In this document: piece by piece, positions 1 through 8,942 of the stretch
How the letters are laid out: each line of letters opens with the position of its first letter
Position numbering within the stretch: position 1 is the first letter of the stretch
DNA from: Azospirillum brasilense
Lineage (GTDB): Bacteria > Pseudomonadota > Alphaproteobacteria > Azospirillales > Azospirillaceae
DNA: 64,000 nucleotides
NCBI RefSeq assembly: GCF_007827815.1
Contig: NZ_VITH01000014.1
Span: forward strand, 62,001 to 126,000
Reading direction: 5' to 3'
Made by a program: the position numbers and the translations under genes
The notes under the pieces: model-generated
The model's database searches: none
Told to the model about the DNA's origin: nothing
What the model saw: only the letters and a program-made list of their open reading frames with translations

Positions 1-2275
1 TCTGCTTGGTCGGGATGTCGGCGGCGTTGTAGCGGATGACGTTGGCGATCAGCAGGGCGTTGGCGACGCCGTGCGGCAGGTGGAACTCCGCCCCCAGCTT
101 GTGCGCCATCGAATGGCAGACGCCGAGGAAGGCGTTGGCGAAGGCGATGCCGGCCAGCGTGGCAGCGCTGTGCACCTGCTCGCGCGCCTTGGGGTCCTTG
201 GCGCCGTTGACGTAGGCGGAGGGCAGATGCTCCTTCAGCAGCTTCAGCGCCTGGAGCGCCTGACCGTCGGTGTATTCGTTGGCCAGGACGGAGACGTAGG
301 CCTCCAGCGCGTGGGTCACCGCGTCGATGCCCCCGGCAGCGGTCAGGCCCTTCGGCATGTCCATCACCAGATTGGCGTCGATGATCGCCATGTTGGGCGT
401 CAGTTCATAGTCGGCGATCGGGTACTTGATGCCGGTGCGCTCGTCGGTCACCACGGCGAAGGGCGTGACCTCCGAGCCGGTGCCGGACGTGGTCGGGACG
501 GCGACGAACTGCGCCTTCACGCCCAGCTTGGGGAAGGTGTAGATGCGCTTTCGGATGTCCATGAAGCGCAGGGCCAGATCCTCGAAGGCGACGTCCGGGG
601 CCTCGTACATCACCCACATGATCTTGGCCGCGTCCATCGGCGAGCCGCCGCCCAGCGCCAGGATGACGTCCGGCTGGAAGGCGTTGGCGAGCGCCAGCCC
701 GCGCCGCACCACCGCCAGGGTGGGGTCGGCGGCGACCTCGAAGAAGGTCTCCACCGCAAGGCCCAGACCCTTGAGGATGCGCACGGTCTCGTCGACGTGG
801 CCGTTCTCGAACAGGAAGCGGTCGGTGACGATCAGGCAGCGCTTCTTGCCGCGCATTTCCTCCAGGGCGAAGGGCAGGCAGCCGCGGCGGAAGTAGATCG
901 ATTTCGGCAGCTTGTGCCACAGCATGTTCTCGGCCCTCTTCGCCACGGTCTTGCGGTTGATGAGGTGCTGCGGCCCGACATTCTCGGAGATTGAGTTGCC
1001 GCCCCAGGAGCCGCAGCCGAGCGTCAGCGACGGCGCCAGACGGAAATTGTAGAGGTCGCCGATGCCGCCCTGCGACGACGGCGTGTTGATCAGGATGCGC
1101 GCCGTCTTCATCGCCTGCCCGAAATGGCGGATGCGCTCCGGCTGCTGGTCCTGGTCGGTGTAGAGAGCGGAGGTGTGGCCGATGCCGCCCAGCGCGACCA
1201 GCGCCGCCGCCTTGTCGCAGGCGTCCATGAAGTCGCGGGCTCGGTAGAGCGCCAGGGTCGGCGACAGCTTCTCGTGGGCGAAGGGCTCGTCCTCGGTCAC
1301 CGCCTCGACCTCGGCGATCAGCACCTTGGTGTGATTGGGAACGCTCACCCCGGCCATGGCGGCGATGGCGCCGGCCGACTGGCCGACGATGTCGGCGTTG
1401 AGCGCGCCGTTCTTCAGCAGCACCTTGCGCACCGCGTCGGCGTCCGCCGCCGACAGGATGTGGCCGCCATGGTGGGCGAAGCGGTCGCGCACCGCCTCAT
1501 AGACGGCGTCCACGACGATGGCCGACTGCTCCGACGCGCAGACCACGCCGTTGTCGAAGGTCTTGGACATCAGGATGGAGGCGACGGCCCGCTTGATGTC
1601 GGCGAACTCGTCGATCACCGCCGGAGTGTTGCCGGCGCCGACGCCGATCGCCGGCTTGCCCGAGGAATAGGCCGCCTTGACCATGCCCGGCCCGCCGGTC
1701 GCCAGGATCAGGTTGATGTCGGGGTGGTGCATCACCGCGTTCGACAGCTCCACCGAGGGCTCGTCGATCCAGCCGATGATGTCCGGCGGTGCGCCGGCCT
1801 CCACCGCCGCCTGCAGCACGATCCGCGCGGCCTCGCAGGTCGCCTTGCGGGCGCGGGGGTGCGGCGAGAAGACGATGCCGTTGCGCGTCTTCAGGCTGAT
1901 CAGCGCCTTGAAGATGGCCGTGGAGGTCGGGTTGGTCGTCGGCACGATGGCGCAGATCAGCCCCACCGGCTCGGCGATCGTCATGATGCCGTATTCCGGA
2001 TCCTCCTCGAGGATGCCGCAGGTCTTCTCGTCCTTGTACTTGTTGTAGATGTATTCGGAGGCGAAGTGGTTCTTGACGACCTTGTCCTCCATCACGCCCA
2101 TGCGCGTCTCGGCGACCGCCAGCTTCGCCAGCGGGATGCGCGCGTTGGCCGCGGCCAGGGCGGCGCTGCGGAAGATGCGGTCCACGGTTTCCTGCGGGAA
2201 GCCGGCGTAGAGTTTCTGCGCCTCCCGGACGCGGAGGACGAGGTCGTTGAGGTCTGCAAGCGTGGTGACGGGCAT
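1..2275 (-). CDS. adhE: Bifunctional acetaldehyde-CoA/alcohol dehydrogenase AdhE (C-terminus cut by window edge)
   Basis: Two-step NADH-dependent interconversion of acetyl-CoA, acetaldehyde and ethanol in the cytoplasm. The 758 codons present cover the whole N-terminal aldehyde dehydrogenase domain (roughly 1-440; catalytic Cys in the stretch TFDNGVVCASEQS near 1530) and most of the iron-dependent alcohol dehydrogenase domain. The latter shows the GGGSPMDAAK nucleotide-binding stretch, the GGIDAVTHALEAY segment and CHSMAHKLGAEFHLPHG, so all four expected iron ligands (Asp and three His) are present. E. coli AdhE is 891 residues, so about 115-130 C-terminal residues lie beyond position 1. The ATG at 2275 follows AGAGG at a normal distance. 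A candidate FNR/FixK box lies about 190 bp upstream, fitting oxygen-limited expression. Identity is firm from motif order and close similarity to the E. coli sequence. Confidence 0.95.
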   Translation of the reverse strand, partial: MPVTTLADLNDLVLRVREAQKLYAGFPQETVDRIFRSAALAAANARIPLAKLAVAETRMGVMEDKVVKNHFASEYIYNKYKDEKTCGILEEDPEYGIMTIAEPVGLICAIVPTTNPTSTAIFKALISLKTRNGIVFSPHPRARKATCEAARIVLQAAVEAGAPPDIIGWIDEPSVELSNAVMHHPDINLILATGGPGMVKAAYSSGKPAIGVGAGNTPAVIDEFADIKRAVASILMSKTFDNGVVCASEQSAIVVDAVYEAVRDRFAHHGGHILSAADADAVRKVLLKNGALNADIVGQSAGAIAAMAGVSVPNHTKVLIAEVEAVTEDEPFAHEKLSPTLALYRARDFMDACDKAAALVALGGIGHTSALYTDQDQQPERIRHFGQAMKTARILINTPSSQGGIGDLYNFRLAPSLTLGCGSWGGNSISENVGPQHLINRKTVAKRAENMLWHKLPKSIYFRRGCLPFALEEMRGKKRCLIVTDRFLFENGHVDETVRILKGLGLAVETFFEVAADPTLAVVRRGLALANAFQPDVILALGGGSPMDAAKIMWVMYEAPDVAFEDLALRFMDIRKRIYTFPKLGVKAQFVAVPTTSGTGSEVTPFAVVTDERTGIKYPIADYELTPNMAIIDANLVMDMPKGLTAAGGIDAVTHALEAYVSVLANEYTDGQALQALKLLKEHLPSAYVNGAKDPKAREQVHSAATLAGIAFANAFLGVCHSMAHKLGAEFHLPHGVANALLIANVIRYNAADIPTKQ

Positions 2276-2615
2276 ATCGTGTCGCCTCTGCGGTTGGCGC
2301 GCCGCCGGCCCCTTGAGGCCGGTCCTGGACGACGGGTGCGGGCGGACGGTCACCCTTCAAACACCGGCATCCAGGGCACGCACGGAAAATCGGTCATGCC
2401 GGGCGGCTCTCTGGTCCTGTCCGCGCGGCAGGAAAACTATCCCCCAGCCATGGACGAGGGGCCATGACCCAGGTCAAAACTGGTATGACCACTTTCGGGG
2501 TAGCGCCACCCCCAACCCGCCCGGCCGGCCCGAAAAAATCTCTTCCCAATGGGTGTCGGATTGCGCTGGACAAGCGCTCCGGTTCTTCATATAAGACGCC
2601 CCCGCAAGCAGCGGC
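2276..2615. other. Intergenic region between adhE and tRNA-Phe
   Basis: 340 bp without a convincing gene. It holds the adhE upstream region, including the FNR/FixK-like site at 2464-2477. I see no clear sigma-70 promoter hexamers and no small reading frame with a ribosome binding site. Confidence 0.5.
2464..2477 (-). promoter_or_regulatory. Candidate FNR/FixK (Anr) box upstream of adhE
   Basis: Read on the minus strand the site is TTGACCTGGGTCAT, i.e. TTGAC-N4-GTCAT, matching the FNR/FixK consensus TTGAY-N4-RTCAA at all but the last base. It sits about 190 bp upstream of the adhE start. AdhE is commonly oxygen-regulated in other bacteria; the link here is inference. Confidence 0.4.
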
Positions 2616-2691
2616 GCCCAGGTAGCTCAGTTGGTAGAGCAGGGGACTGAAAATCCCCGTGTCGGCGGTTCGACTCCGTCCCTGGGCACCA
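2616..2691 (+). tRNA. tRNA-Phe (anticodon GAA)
   Basis: A 76-nt cloverleaf with a perfect 7-bp acceptor stem (GCCCAGG with CCTGGGC), D-arm AGCTCAGTTGGTAGAGC, anticodon stem GGGGA/TCCCC enclosing CTGAAAA (anticodon GAA), T-arm around GGTTCGACTCC, discriminator A and an encoded CCA end at 2689-2691. Confidence 0.97.
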
Positions 2692-2977
2692 TTTTCCTCA
2701 CGATCCTGTTCGAGGAGATGGTGTTCCGGCCATAGTCGCCGCCTCCATACGCTGCGCTCCATTCTCCCATATCTTTGATTCGACCCGGCGCCCTGATGGC
2801 GCGCCGCAACCGTCTTTTGCGCAGGCGAAACGCCGGCTCTTCACACCGGCATGCCCAACGGACCACAGCCAGGACGGCGGTCCTTTCGGTCTTGATCGCC
2901 GCATGGGAGCGCGCACCTTCCCGGAACTCTCAAAAAGTTGTACATACTCCCATAAGAATCCGTGGGAGGGGTATCCG

Positions 2978-4486
2978 ATGTTCAGCGCCGTTCAGCCGAG
3001 TCGCCGCACGTTCCTGGTCGGGGCGGGCCGTTTCGCCGCCGCGTCGGCGCTCACCAGCGTCGCCCCCTTCCCCGCCATCGCAGAGCCGCGCCCCCACCGG
3101 ATCGCGGCCTCGGCGCTCAAAGACCTGGCCGGGGCCGTCCAGGGCGGCGTCGTGCTGCCCGATGATCCGTTCTTTGGCGACTACGCTCGGCCGAACAACC
3201 TGCGTTTCCAGACGCTTCCGACGGCCATCGCGCGCTGTGCGAGCGAAGCGGACGTGCAGGCCTGCGTCGCCTGGGTGAGGAAGCACGGCGCCCGCTTCGC
3301 CGTGCGCAGCGGCGGGCACAATTACGCGGGCTTCTCCACCACCCCCGGGCTGCTCATCGACATGACGCCCCTCAGCGCGATCACCGCCCTGCCCGGCGGG
3401 GACGGGCTGGTCAAGGTGGAGGGCGGTGCCCTGAACGGGATGGTCTATCAGGCGCTCGAACGGCTGAACCGCACCGTCACCCACGGGCGCTGCACGACCG
3501 TGGGGGCGGCGGGGTTCCTGCTGGGCGGCGGCATCGGCTTCAACATGCGCATGTTCGGCATGGGGTCGGATCTGCTGCAGGCCACAAGCATCGTCACGGC
3601 GGACGGCGCGCTGCACGCCGACATCCAGAACAGCGGCGAGGGCAGCGACCTGTTCTGGGCCTGCCGCGGCGGTGCCGGCGGGAATTTCGGGATCAACACG
3701 TCCTTCACCCTGCGCACCTTCCCGGTGGAGACGGTCACCTTCTTCGACATCACCTGGACCACGGATGTGGGCGAGGTCCTTTACACCCTGCTGACGCGTC
3801 TGGCGGACGCGCCGCCGGAGTTCGGCAGCAAGATCAACGTCACCAAACCGGCGCGCGGCAGCGGCGATCCGCGGCTCACCGTCTCCATCCTCGGCCAGTT
3901 GCACAAATGCGGCACGACGGTCGAGGCGATCCTCGGCCCGGTCCTTGAAAAAGCGTCGAAGACGCGGATCGACCGCGACATCGCCTACTGGCCGGCGCAG
4001 GACCTGCTGAGCGAATTCACCTACCCCTACTTCTATCAGGAGAAGTCCTCCTACATGAGGGCGGTGGACATCACGCCCGAGGCCGTCGCCGCCATGATCC
4101 GGCTCGCCGAGCGCATGCCGGGCACCAGCATGGCCAACGCCTTCAAATTCTTCCAGGTCGGGGGCACGATCAACGCCATGGCGGCGGACGCCACCGCCTA
4201 CGTCCACCGCGGCTACGACTGGCTGTTCTCCTCCGAAGTGAACTGGTGGAACCGGAAGGACCCGAAGTCCCTGGTGGACGAAAATCTGGCGTGGCAGGAG
4301 CGGTTCTACGCTACGGCCAACGCGACCACCAGGGCGGTGGGCGCCTTCCAGAACTTCCCCGACCCGTCCCTGAAGGACTGGTCATCGGCCTATTACGGCG
4401 GCAATTACGCCCGGCTGCGGCGGGTGAAGAGCGCCTACGACAAGGCCGATCTCTTCACCTACCAGCAGGGCATCAAGCCGTTGTGA
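2978..4486 (+). CDS. Tat-exported FAD-dependent oxidase, berberine-bridge-enzyme type
   Basis: Predicted 502-residue secreted flavoprotein. The N-terminus carries a twin-arginine signal (SRRTFLVGAGRFAAA). An FAD-binding PCMH/FAD_binding_4 domain follows, with RSGGHNYAGFS (His for 8-alpha covalent FAD attachment) and GRCTTVGAAGFLLGGGIGF, whose Cys aligns with the 6-S-cysteinyl attachment site of berberine bridge enzyme, so a bicovalently bound flavin is likely. The C-terminus is a typical BBE domain (YYGGNYARLRRVKSAYD). Family members oxidise alcohols, sugars or alkaloid-like amines; the substrate here cannot be read from sequence. The ATG at 2978 is preceded by GGGAGGGG; upstream in-frame starts lack this and would bury the Tat motif. 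It stands alone, with no obvious partner genes. Confidence 0.85.
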   Translation: MFSAVQPSRRTFLVGAGRFAAASALTSVAPFPAIAEPRPHRIAASALKDLAGAVQGGVVLPDDPFFGDYARPNNLRFQTLPTAIARCASEADVQACVAWVRKHGARFAVRSGGHNYAGFSTTPGLLIDMTPLSAITALPGGDGLVKVEGGALNGMVYQALERLNRTVTHGRCTTVGAAGFLLGGGIGFNMRMFGMGSDLLQATSIVTADGALHADIQNSGEGSDLFWACRGGAGGNFGINTSFTLRTFPVETVTFFDITWTTDVGEVLYTLLTRLADAPPEFGSKINVTKPARGSGDPRLTVSILGQLHKCGTTVEAILGPVLEKASKTRIDRDIAYWPAQDLLSEFTYPYFYQEKSSYMRAVDITPEAVAAMIRLAERMPGTSMANAFKFFQVGGTINAMAADATAYVHRGYDWLFSSEVNWWNRKDPKSLVDENLAWQERFYATANATTRAVGAFQNFPDPSLKDWSSAYYGGNYARLRRVKSAYDKADLFTYQQGIKPL

Positions 4487-4604
4487 CGGCGCCGCCGATC
4501 GCTCTTTGGCGCCGCCATCCGCCCTTCGGCGGATAATCCGGGCGCCAAAGCCCCCGCTCGCCTGTTATCGTAGCGGGAAGCCTCTCGCGCCACGGGGTCC
4601 GGGC

Positions 4605-4769
4605 ATGGAAGAAAAGCTGATCGCCTACATCGGCCGGCTGAAGGAGCAGATCGCCACCCTGCGCTCCGCCGACTTCACCACCCCGGAGGAACGGGTGTCC
4701 TGCGAGGCGGTGGCCGACAGCCTGGAGCTGGTCGTGCGCGAGTTGACGGACCTCATCGAGATTCGCTGA
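4605..4769 (+). CDS. Small hypothetical protein (54 aa)
   Basis: Predicted acidic, helical 54-residue protein starting MEEKLIAYIGRLKEQI. Family unknown. The frame is also open upstream to 4506, but the ATG at 4605 is the first plausible start and gives a protein of sensible composition. Its last 17 bp overlap the 3' end of the convergent phosphatase gene. Heptad-like hydrophobic spacing suggests a helical hairpin or coiled coil. Evidence is limited to composition and position. Confidence 0.5.
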   Translation: MEEKLIAYIGRLKEQIATLRSADFTTPEERVSCEAVADSLELVVRELTDLIEIR

Positions 4770-5307
4770 CCGGCGTCCCGACGCTTTCAAAAAAACCGGC
4801 GCGCTCCAGCGTGACGGGCATCGCGTTGGGCGGCCACAGCGTGTCCGGGGCGAGGCCAAGCCAGCGGCACAGGGCATGCCACGTGCCGGCGTGCGCCACC
4901 ACCAGCGGCGGCCGCCCGTCCGCCGGAACCGGCACGCCGTCCAGCGCGGCGGCGACGCGGGCCTGGAAGGCGGTGAGGCTTTCACCGCCCGGCACCTCCT
5001 CGCGCAGGAGATCGCCCGGCACGGCGCCGCCTTCCAGATCGCCCCAGCGCCGCTCCTCCAGACCGGGAACGACGGTTACTGGAAGACCCAGCGCCGCGCC
5101 GATGACGCCGGCGGTCTCCAGCGCGCGCCGCTGCGGGCTGGAGTGAATGGCGGCGACCGGAGCCCCCTGGGCGGCCAGCGCCGCGGCGGCGGCGTGGGCC
5201 TGCGCCCACCCGCGCTCGGTCAGCGACACGTCCCGCGATCCGGCCAGCCAGCCGCCGACGTTGCTCTCCGTCTCGCCATGACGGCAGAAGACGAGACGGT
5301 TCAGCAT
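4753..5307 (-). CDS. Histidine phosphatase family protein (phosphoglycerate mutase-like)
   Basis: 184-residue cytoplasmic phosphatase of the histidine phosphatase (branch 1) superfamily. The phosphohistidine motif is at the N-terminus (RLVFCRHGETESN), and the second catalytic His lies in VVAHAGTWHALCRWL. Family members remove phosphate from sugar phosphates, phosphoglycerates or cobalamin intermediates. It is the last gene of the sigma-54 transporter operon; its ATG overlaps the stop of the upstream HAD phosphatase gene by 7 bp, implying translational coupling. Together with the HAD enzyme it suggests that the imported solute is phosphorylated. The specific substrate is unknown. Confidence 0.85.
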   Translation of the reverse strand: MLNRLVFCRHGETESNVGGWLAGSRDVSLTERGWAQAHAAAAALAAQGAPVAAIHSSPQRRALETAGVIGAALGLPVTVVPGLEERRWGDLEGGAVPGDLLREEVPGGESLTAFQARVAAALDGVPVPADGRPPLVVAHAGTWHALCRWLGLAPDTLWPPNAMPVTLERAGFFESVGTPVSESR

Positions 5308-5996
5308 GGCGAGGCCACCGACAGCGCGCCCGTCAGGTCGCCGAAGCGCTCCAGGATGCCGTCGTGGGGAAGGCTGTCGAGCGGCACCCGCGCGTAGCCG
5401 TAGCGCAGCACCAGCACCCGCGCCACCCCGGCGGCGCGGGCGGCGGCCACGTCATGCTCGTTGTCGCCGACGAAGACGGTCTCCTCCGGCCGGACATCCA
5501 TCAGGGCGAGCAGGCCGAGCACCGGCTCCGGCGAGGGCTTGCGGGTGGGGAAGCTGTCCCCGCCGACCACCGCCGTGAAGCGGTCGGCGATGCCGAGGTC
5601 GGCGAGCAGCCGCCGGGTCGCCGCCATCGGCTTGTTGGTGCACACCCCGAGTTTCAGCCCGGCCGCCGACAGCGCCGTCAGCGTCGCCGCGACGCCGGGA
5701 TAGAGCGCGCTGTGGGCGCTTGGATCGGCCTCGTAGATGGCCAGGAAGCGGCGGGTGTGGGCTGCCGTTTCCTCCGCTCCGGGCAGGCCGCCGGTGGCGA
5801 TCAGGACCCGCTCCACCAGCTTGGCCACGCCGTCGCCGATGAAGGAGCGCACCGCCGGCAGATCGACCGGCGGGCGGCCCAACTCGGCGAGCAGGGCGTT
5901 GGAGGCGTGCATCAGGTCGGCGGCGCTGTCCACCAGCGTGCCGTCGAGATCGAAGGCGACGGCACGCAAGGGGGTGCGGTTGGGAAGGCTGGTCAC
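5301..5996 (-). CDS. HAD-superfamily phosphatase, phosphoglycolate phosphatase-like
   Basis: 231 residues with the full HAD-IA signature set: motif I FDLDGTLVDS near the N-terminus, a helical cap, motif II VCTNKP, motif III Lys in FPTRKPSPEP, and motif IV FVGDNEHDVAAARAAG. Overall it resembles Gph, which hydrolyses 2-phosphoglycolate. I place the start at GTG 5996 because AGGAG precedes it at 9-10 nt and it lies 13 nt after the ATPase stop; the frame is open further upstream, but only as a shadow of the ATPase gene. Co-transcribed with an ABC importer and a second phosphatase, it may dephosphorylate the imported compound. Confidence 0.85.
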   Translation of the reverse strand: MTSLPNRTPLRAVAFDLDGTLVDSAADLMHASNALLAELGRPPVDLPAVRSFIGDGVAKLVERVLIATGGLPGAEETAAHTRRFLAIYEADPSAHSALYPGVAATLTALSAAGLKLGVCTNKPMAATRRLLADLGIADRFTAVVGGDSFPTRKPSPEPVLGLLALMDVRPEETVFVGDNEHDVAAARAAGVARVLVLRYGYARVPLDSLPHDGILERFGDLTGALSVASPC

Positions 5997-6009
5997 CGGG
6001 GTGCGACTC

Positions 6010-7140
6010 CTATCGGCGCAGGAAGCGGGCCTTGTCGGCCGCGAGGTCGAGGGTGATCGGGGTGTCGGTCGGCAGCAGCGCGTCGCCGGCCTGGTGCGGG
6101 GCGTCAACCTGCACCTGCTGCCCCCCGATGTCCACCGCGTAGCGGATCGAGGCGCCGAGGAACTCGCGGTGCCGCACCACGCCCACCAGCCGGACATGGC
6201 CCGCGCGCGGCGCCTCGCCGTCCTGGCGCCCATCCTCTTGGTGGATGAACAGGTTCTGCGGCCGGAACATCAGCTTGCCCTCGGCCCCCGGCTCCACGCC
6301 GCGCGGCAGCGGGATCGCCACGCCACCGCCCGTGACGAAGACCGTCCCGCCGTCCACGGCGCGCACCTGCCCTTCCAGCACGTTGGCGGTGCCGAGGAAG
6401 CCGGCGACGAACAGGTTGGCCGGGTGGTCGTACAGCTCCTGCGGGGTGCCGACCTGCTGGACGATGCCGTCCTCCATCACCGCGATGCGGTCGCAGATGG
6501 TGTTGGCCTCCTCCTGGTCGTGGGTGACGAAGATGGTGGTCAGTCCCAGCTTGCGCTGCAGGCTCAGCAGCTCCTGGCGCATCTGCACGCGCAGCTTGGC
6601 GTCGAGGTTCGACAGCGGCTCGTCCAGCAGCAGCACCTTCGGCTCGATCACGATGGTGCGGGCGAGCGCGACGCGTTGCTGCTGGCCACCGGACAGCTGC
6701 GACGGCCGGCGGTCGGCCAGATGCTTCAACCCGACGAGGTCGAGCGCCGCGTCCACCCGCCGCTCGATCTCGGCGCGCGGCACGCGCCGCTCCTCCAGCC
6801 CGAAGGCGACGTTGCGGCGCACCGTCATGTGCGGCCACAGCGCGTAGCTCTGGAACACCATGCCGACGTCGCGCTTGTGCGCCGGCAGGCCCGAGATGTC
6901 GCGCCCGCCGATCGTCACCGCCCCGCGCTGCGCCGTGTTGAAGCCGGCGATCAGCCGCAGCAGCGTGGTCTTGCCGCAGCCCGACGGGCCGAGGAAGGCG
7001 AAGAACTCGCCCGGCTTGATGTCGAGATGGATGTCCTTCAGCACGCGGTGGCTGCCGTAGGACAGGTCCACGCCGTCGATGCGGACGCCGACGCTCTCCA
7101 TCCCGGCGGCCAGGGAGGTGGGGGAGAATTGATGGTTCAT
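6010..7140 (-). CDS. ABC transporter ATP-binding protein (iron/phosphonate/organophosphate importer class)
   Basis: 376 residues. Walker A GPSGCGKTT (about residue 50), Q-loop VFQSYALWPH, signature LSGGQQQRVALARTI, Walker B VLLLDEPLSNLD and H-loop VTHDQEEA are all intact, followed by a C-terminal TOBE-type regulatory domain from about 280. This layout is that of the PotA/FbpC/PhnT group of importer ATPases. The start at 7140 lies 14 nt after the permease stop. It would energise the permease encoded just upstream on the same transcript. Confidence 0.9.
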   Translation of the reverse strand: MNHQFSPTSLAAGMESVGVRIDGVDLSYGSHRVLKDIHLDIKPGEFFAFLGPSGCGKTTLLRLIAGFNTAQRGAVTIGGRDISGLPAHKRDVGMVFQSYALWPHMTVRRNVAFGLEERRVPRAEIERRVDAALDLVGLKHLADRRPSQLSGGQQQRVALARTIVIEPKVLLLDEPLSNLDAKLRVQMRQELLSLQRKLGLTTIFVTHDQEEANTICDRIAVMEDGIVQQVGTPQELYDHPANLFVAGFLGTANVLEGQVRAVDGGTVFVTGGGVAIPLPRGVEPGAEGKLMFRPQNLFIHQEDGRQDGEAPRAGHVRLVGVVRHREFLGASIRYAVDIGGQQVQVDAPHQAGDALLPTDTPITLDLAADKARFLRR

Positions 7141-7154
7141 GGTGGCGGTTCCCC

Positions 7155-8867
7155 TCAATGGTCCTGGCCGCGCTCGCGCCGGCCCCGCTCGATGATGACG
7201 TGCGACAGGTAGGTGCCCAGCCCGACGATGACGACGGCGAAGACGCCCAGCGCCGCCCCGGGACCGCGCCCGGCCGCCGACTGCATGTAGACGTAGAGGC
7301 CATAGGCCAGCGGCGCGTCGCTCTGCGAATGGACCAGCATGATGGTCGCCGACAGCTCGACCGCCGCGGTGGCGAAGCTGGTGACGAAGCCGGCCAGGAT
7401 GCCGCCGGACATCAGCGGCACGACCACCCGGCTGATGGTGCGCAGCTTGGTGGCGCCCAGATTTTCGGCCGCCTCCTCCAGCGAGTTGCTGACCTGCTGC
7501 AGGGCCGCGGTGCAGGCGCGCAGCGCGTAGGGCAGGCGGCGGATCGCCAGCGCGAAGACCAGGATCAGCCAGAAGCCGGATAGCGGCTGCCCGGTGAAGG
7601 GCATGGGCACGTCGTAGAAGCTGCGCAGATAGCCGATGCCCAGCACCACGCCCGGCACCGCCAGCGCCGCCATGGCGATGTAGTCCAGCCATTGCCGGCC
7701 CGGCAGCTTGCTGCGCAGCACCAGATAGGCGATGGCCGTGCCGATCACCACGTCGAGCAGTGCGGCCAGCGAGGCGTAGAGCAGCGTGTTGGTGATGTAC
7801 TGGCCGCTCTCCAGGAAGACCGTCCCGTAATGCTTCATGGTGAAGGCGTCGGGGAACGGGCTGAAGGACCAGATCGTCGCGAAGGACAGCAGCGTCAGGC
7901 CGATGTGCGGCGCCAGCACCAGCACCAGGATCAGCAGCACGACGGCGTAGGCCGCCACCAGCTCCAGCGGCTTCATGCGCCGTCGCGCCAGACCGCCGCC
8001 GCCGCGCTGGACGGTCGCGTAGTCCTTGCCCTTCATCGCCAGCGCCGACACCCAGAGGGCGAGCAGAGAGCAGACGATCAGCACCACCGAGATCACGTAG
8101 CCCATCGGGTCGGCGATGCCGATGGAGGAGATGCGCAGGTAGGCCTGCGGCGCCAGCATGTCGTTGACGTTGAGCAGCAGCGGCGTGCCGAGGTCGTCGA
8201 ACACCTTGATGAAGACCAGCGACGCGCCGGCGACGTAGCCCGGCATGGCCAGCGGGAAGACGATGCGGCGGAACAGCCGGAAGCCGTGGCAACCGAGGTT
8301 CTGCGCCGATTCCTCCATCGCCCGGTCGATGTTCTTCAGGCTGGCCGACAGGTTGATGAGGATGAACGGGAAATAGTGGATGCTCTGCACGAAGATGACG
8401 CCGTTCAGCCCCTCCATGAACGGGATGGAGATGCCGAAATGGTCGCGCAGCAGCAGGTTGACCGTGCCGTTGCGCCCGAACAGGAGCTGCATCGCCACGG
8501 CGCCGATGAAGGGCGGCATGATCAGCGGGATGATGCCCAGGCTCTGGATCAGCACCGCTCCGCGGAACTCGAACCGCGTCGTCAGATAGGCCAGCGGCAG
8601 GGCCAGCGCGCTCGCCACCACCACCGACATGGCGGAGACGTAGAAGGAGTTCCAGAAGGACCGCATGAACAGGTCGTTCTGGAAGAAGTCGGCGAAGTTG
8701 ATCAGGGTGAAGGACCCGGTCGTCTTGTCCTGGAAGGCGACGAAGATGACCTGGACGACCGGCACGACGAGGAACAGCAGCAGGAACAGCGCGATCAGCA
8801 CAGCCGCCACCGCCGGCCCCGGCCGCACGCGCGCGATGCTTTCGCGCGTGAGCGCAAGAGACGTCAT
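7155..8867 (-). CDS. Fused two-domain ABC transporter permease (FbpB-type)
   Basis: 570-residue inner-membrane protein with two BPD_transp_1 units in tandem, each with about six transmembrane helices and an EAA loop (MEESAQNLGCHGFRLFRRIVFPL in part, and LEEAAENLGATKLRTIS). The duplicated arrangement lets one polypeptide form the whole channel, as in FbpB-type iron and some organophosphate importers. It follows the binding-protein gene after a 75-bp gap containing a strong hairpin, and is 14 nt from the ATPase gene. Substrate specificity comes from the binding protein and is not visible here. Confidence 0.9.
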   Translation of the reverse strand: MTSLALTRESIARVRPGPAVAAVLIALFLLLFLVVPVVQVIFVAFQDKTTGSFTLINFADFFQNDLFMRSFWNSFYVSAMSVVVASALALPLAYLTTRFEFRGAVLIQSLGIIPLIMPPFIGAVAMQLLFGRNGTVNLLLRDHFGISIPFMEGLNGVIFVQSIHYFPFILINLSASLKNIDRAMEESAQNLGCHGFRLFRRIVFPLAMPGYVAGASLVFIKVFDDLGTPLLLNVNDMLAPQAYLRISSIGIADPMGYVISVVLIVCSLLALWVSALAMKGKDYATVQRGGGGLARRRMKPLELVAAYAVVLLILVLVLAPHIGLTLLSFATIWSFSPFPDAFTMKHYGTVFLESGQYITNTLLYASLAALLDVVIGTAIAYLVLRSKLPGRQWLDYIAMAALAVPGVVLGIGYLRSFYDVPMPFTGQPLSGFWLILVFALAIRRLPYALRACTAALQQVSNSLEEAAENLGATKLRTISRVVVPLMSGGILAGFVTSFATAAVELSATIMLVHSQSDAPLAYGLYVYMQSAAGRGPGAALGVFAVVIVGLGTYLSHVIIERGRRERGQDH

Positions 8868-8898
8868 GGTTCAGCCCAATGGTATCGGGGGAGAAGGC

Positions 8899-8930
8899 GG
8901 GGAGGGACGCCCGCGCGGGGCGCCCCTCCC
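8899..8930 (-). promoter_or_regulatory. Intercistronic hairpin between binding-protein and permease genes
   Basis: A GC-rich inverted repeat (GGGAGGG-ACGCCC pairing with GGGCG-CCCCTCCC) with no T-tract. Such hairpins after binding-protein genes commonly protect the upstream message or attenuate the downstream genes, giving excess binding protein over membrane components. Confidence 0.5.
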
Positions 8931-8942
8931 GTCACGCTCGGG

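Noticed and set aside
2616..2977. tRNA-Phe as an integration site for a genomic island
   Set aside because: No integrase and no repeated copy of the tRNA 3' end found in the window.
7141..8292. N-terminal extension of the ABC ATPase frame
   Set aside because: The frame is open far upstream but overlaps the permease gene; ATG 7140 lies 14 nt after the permease stop and begins the normal ATPase fold.
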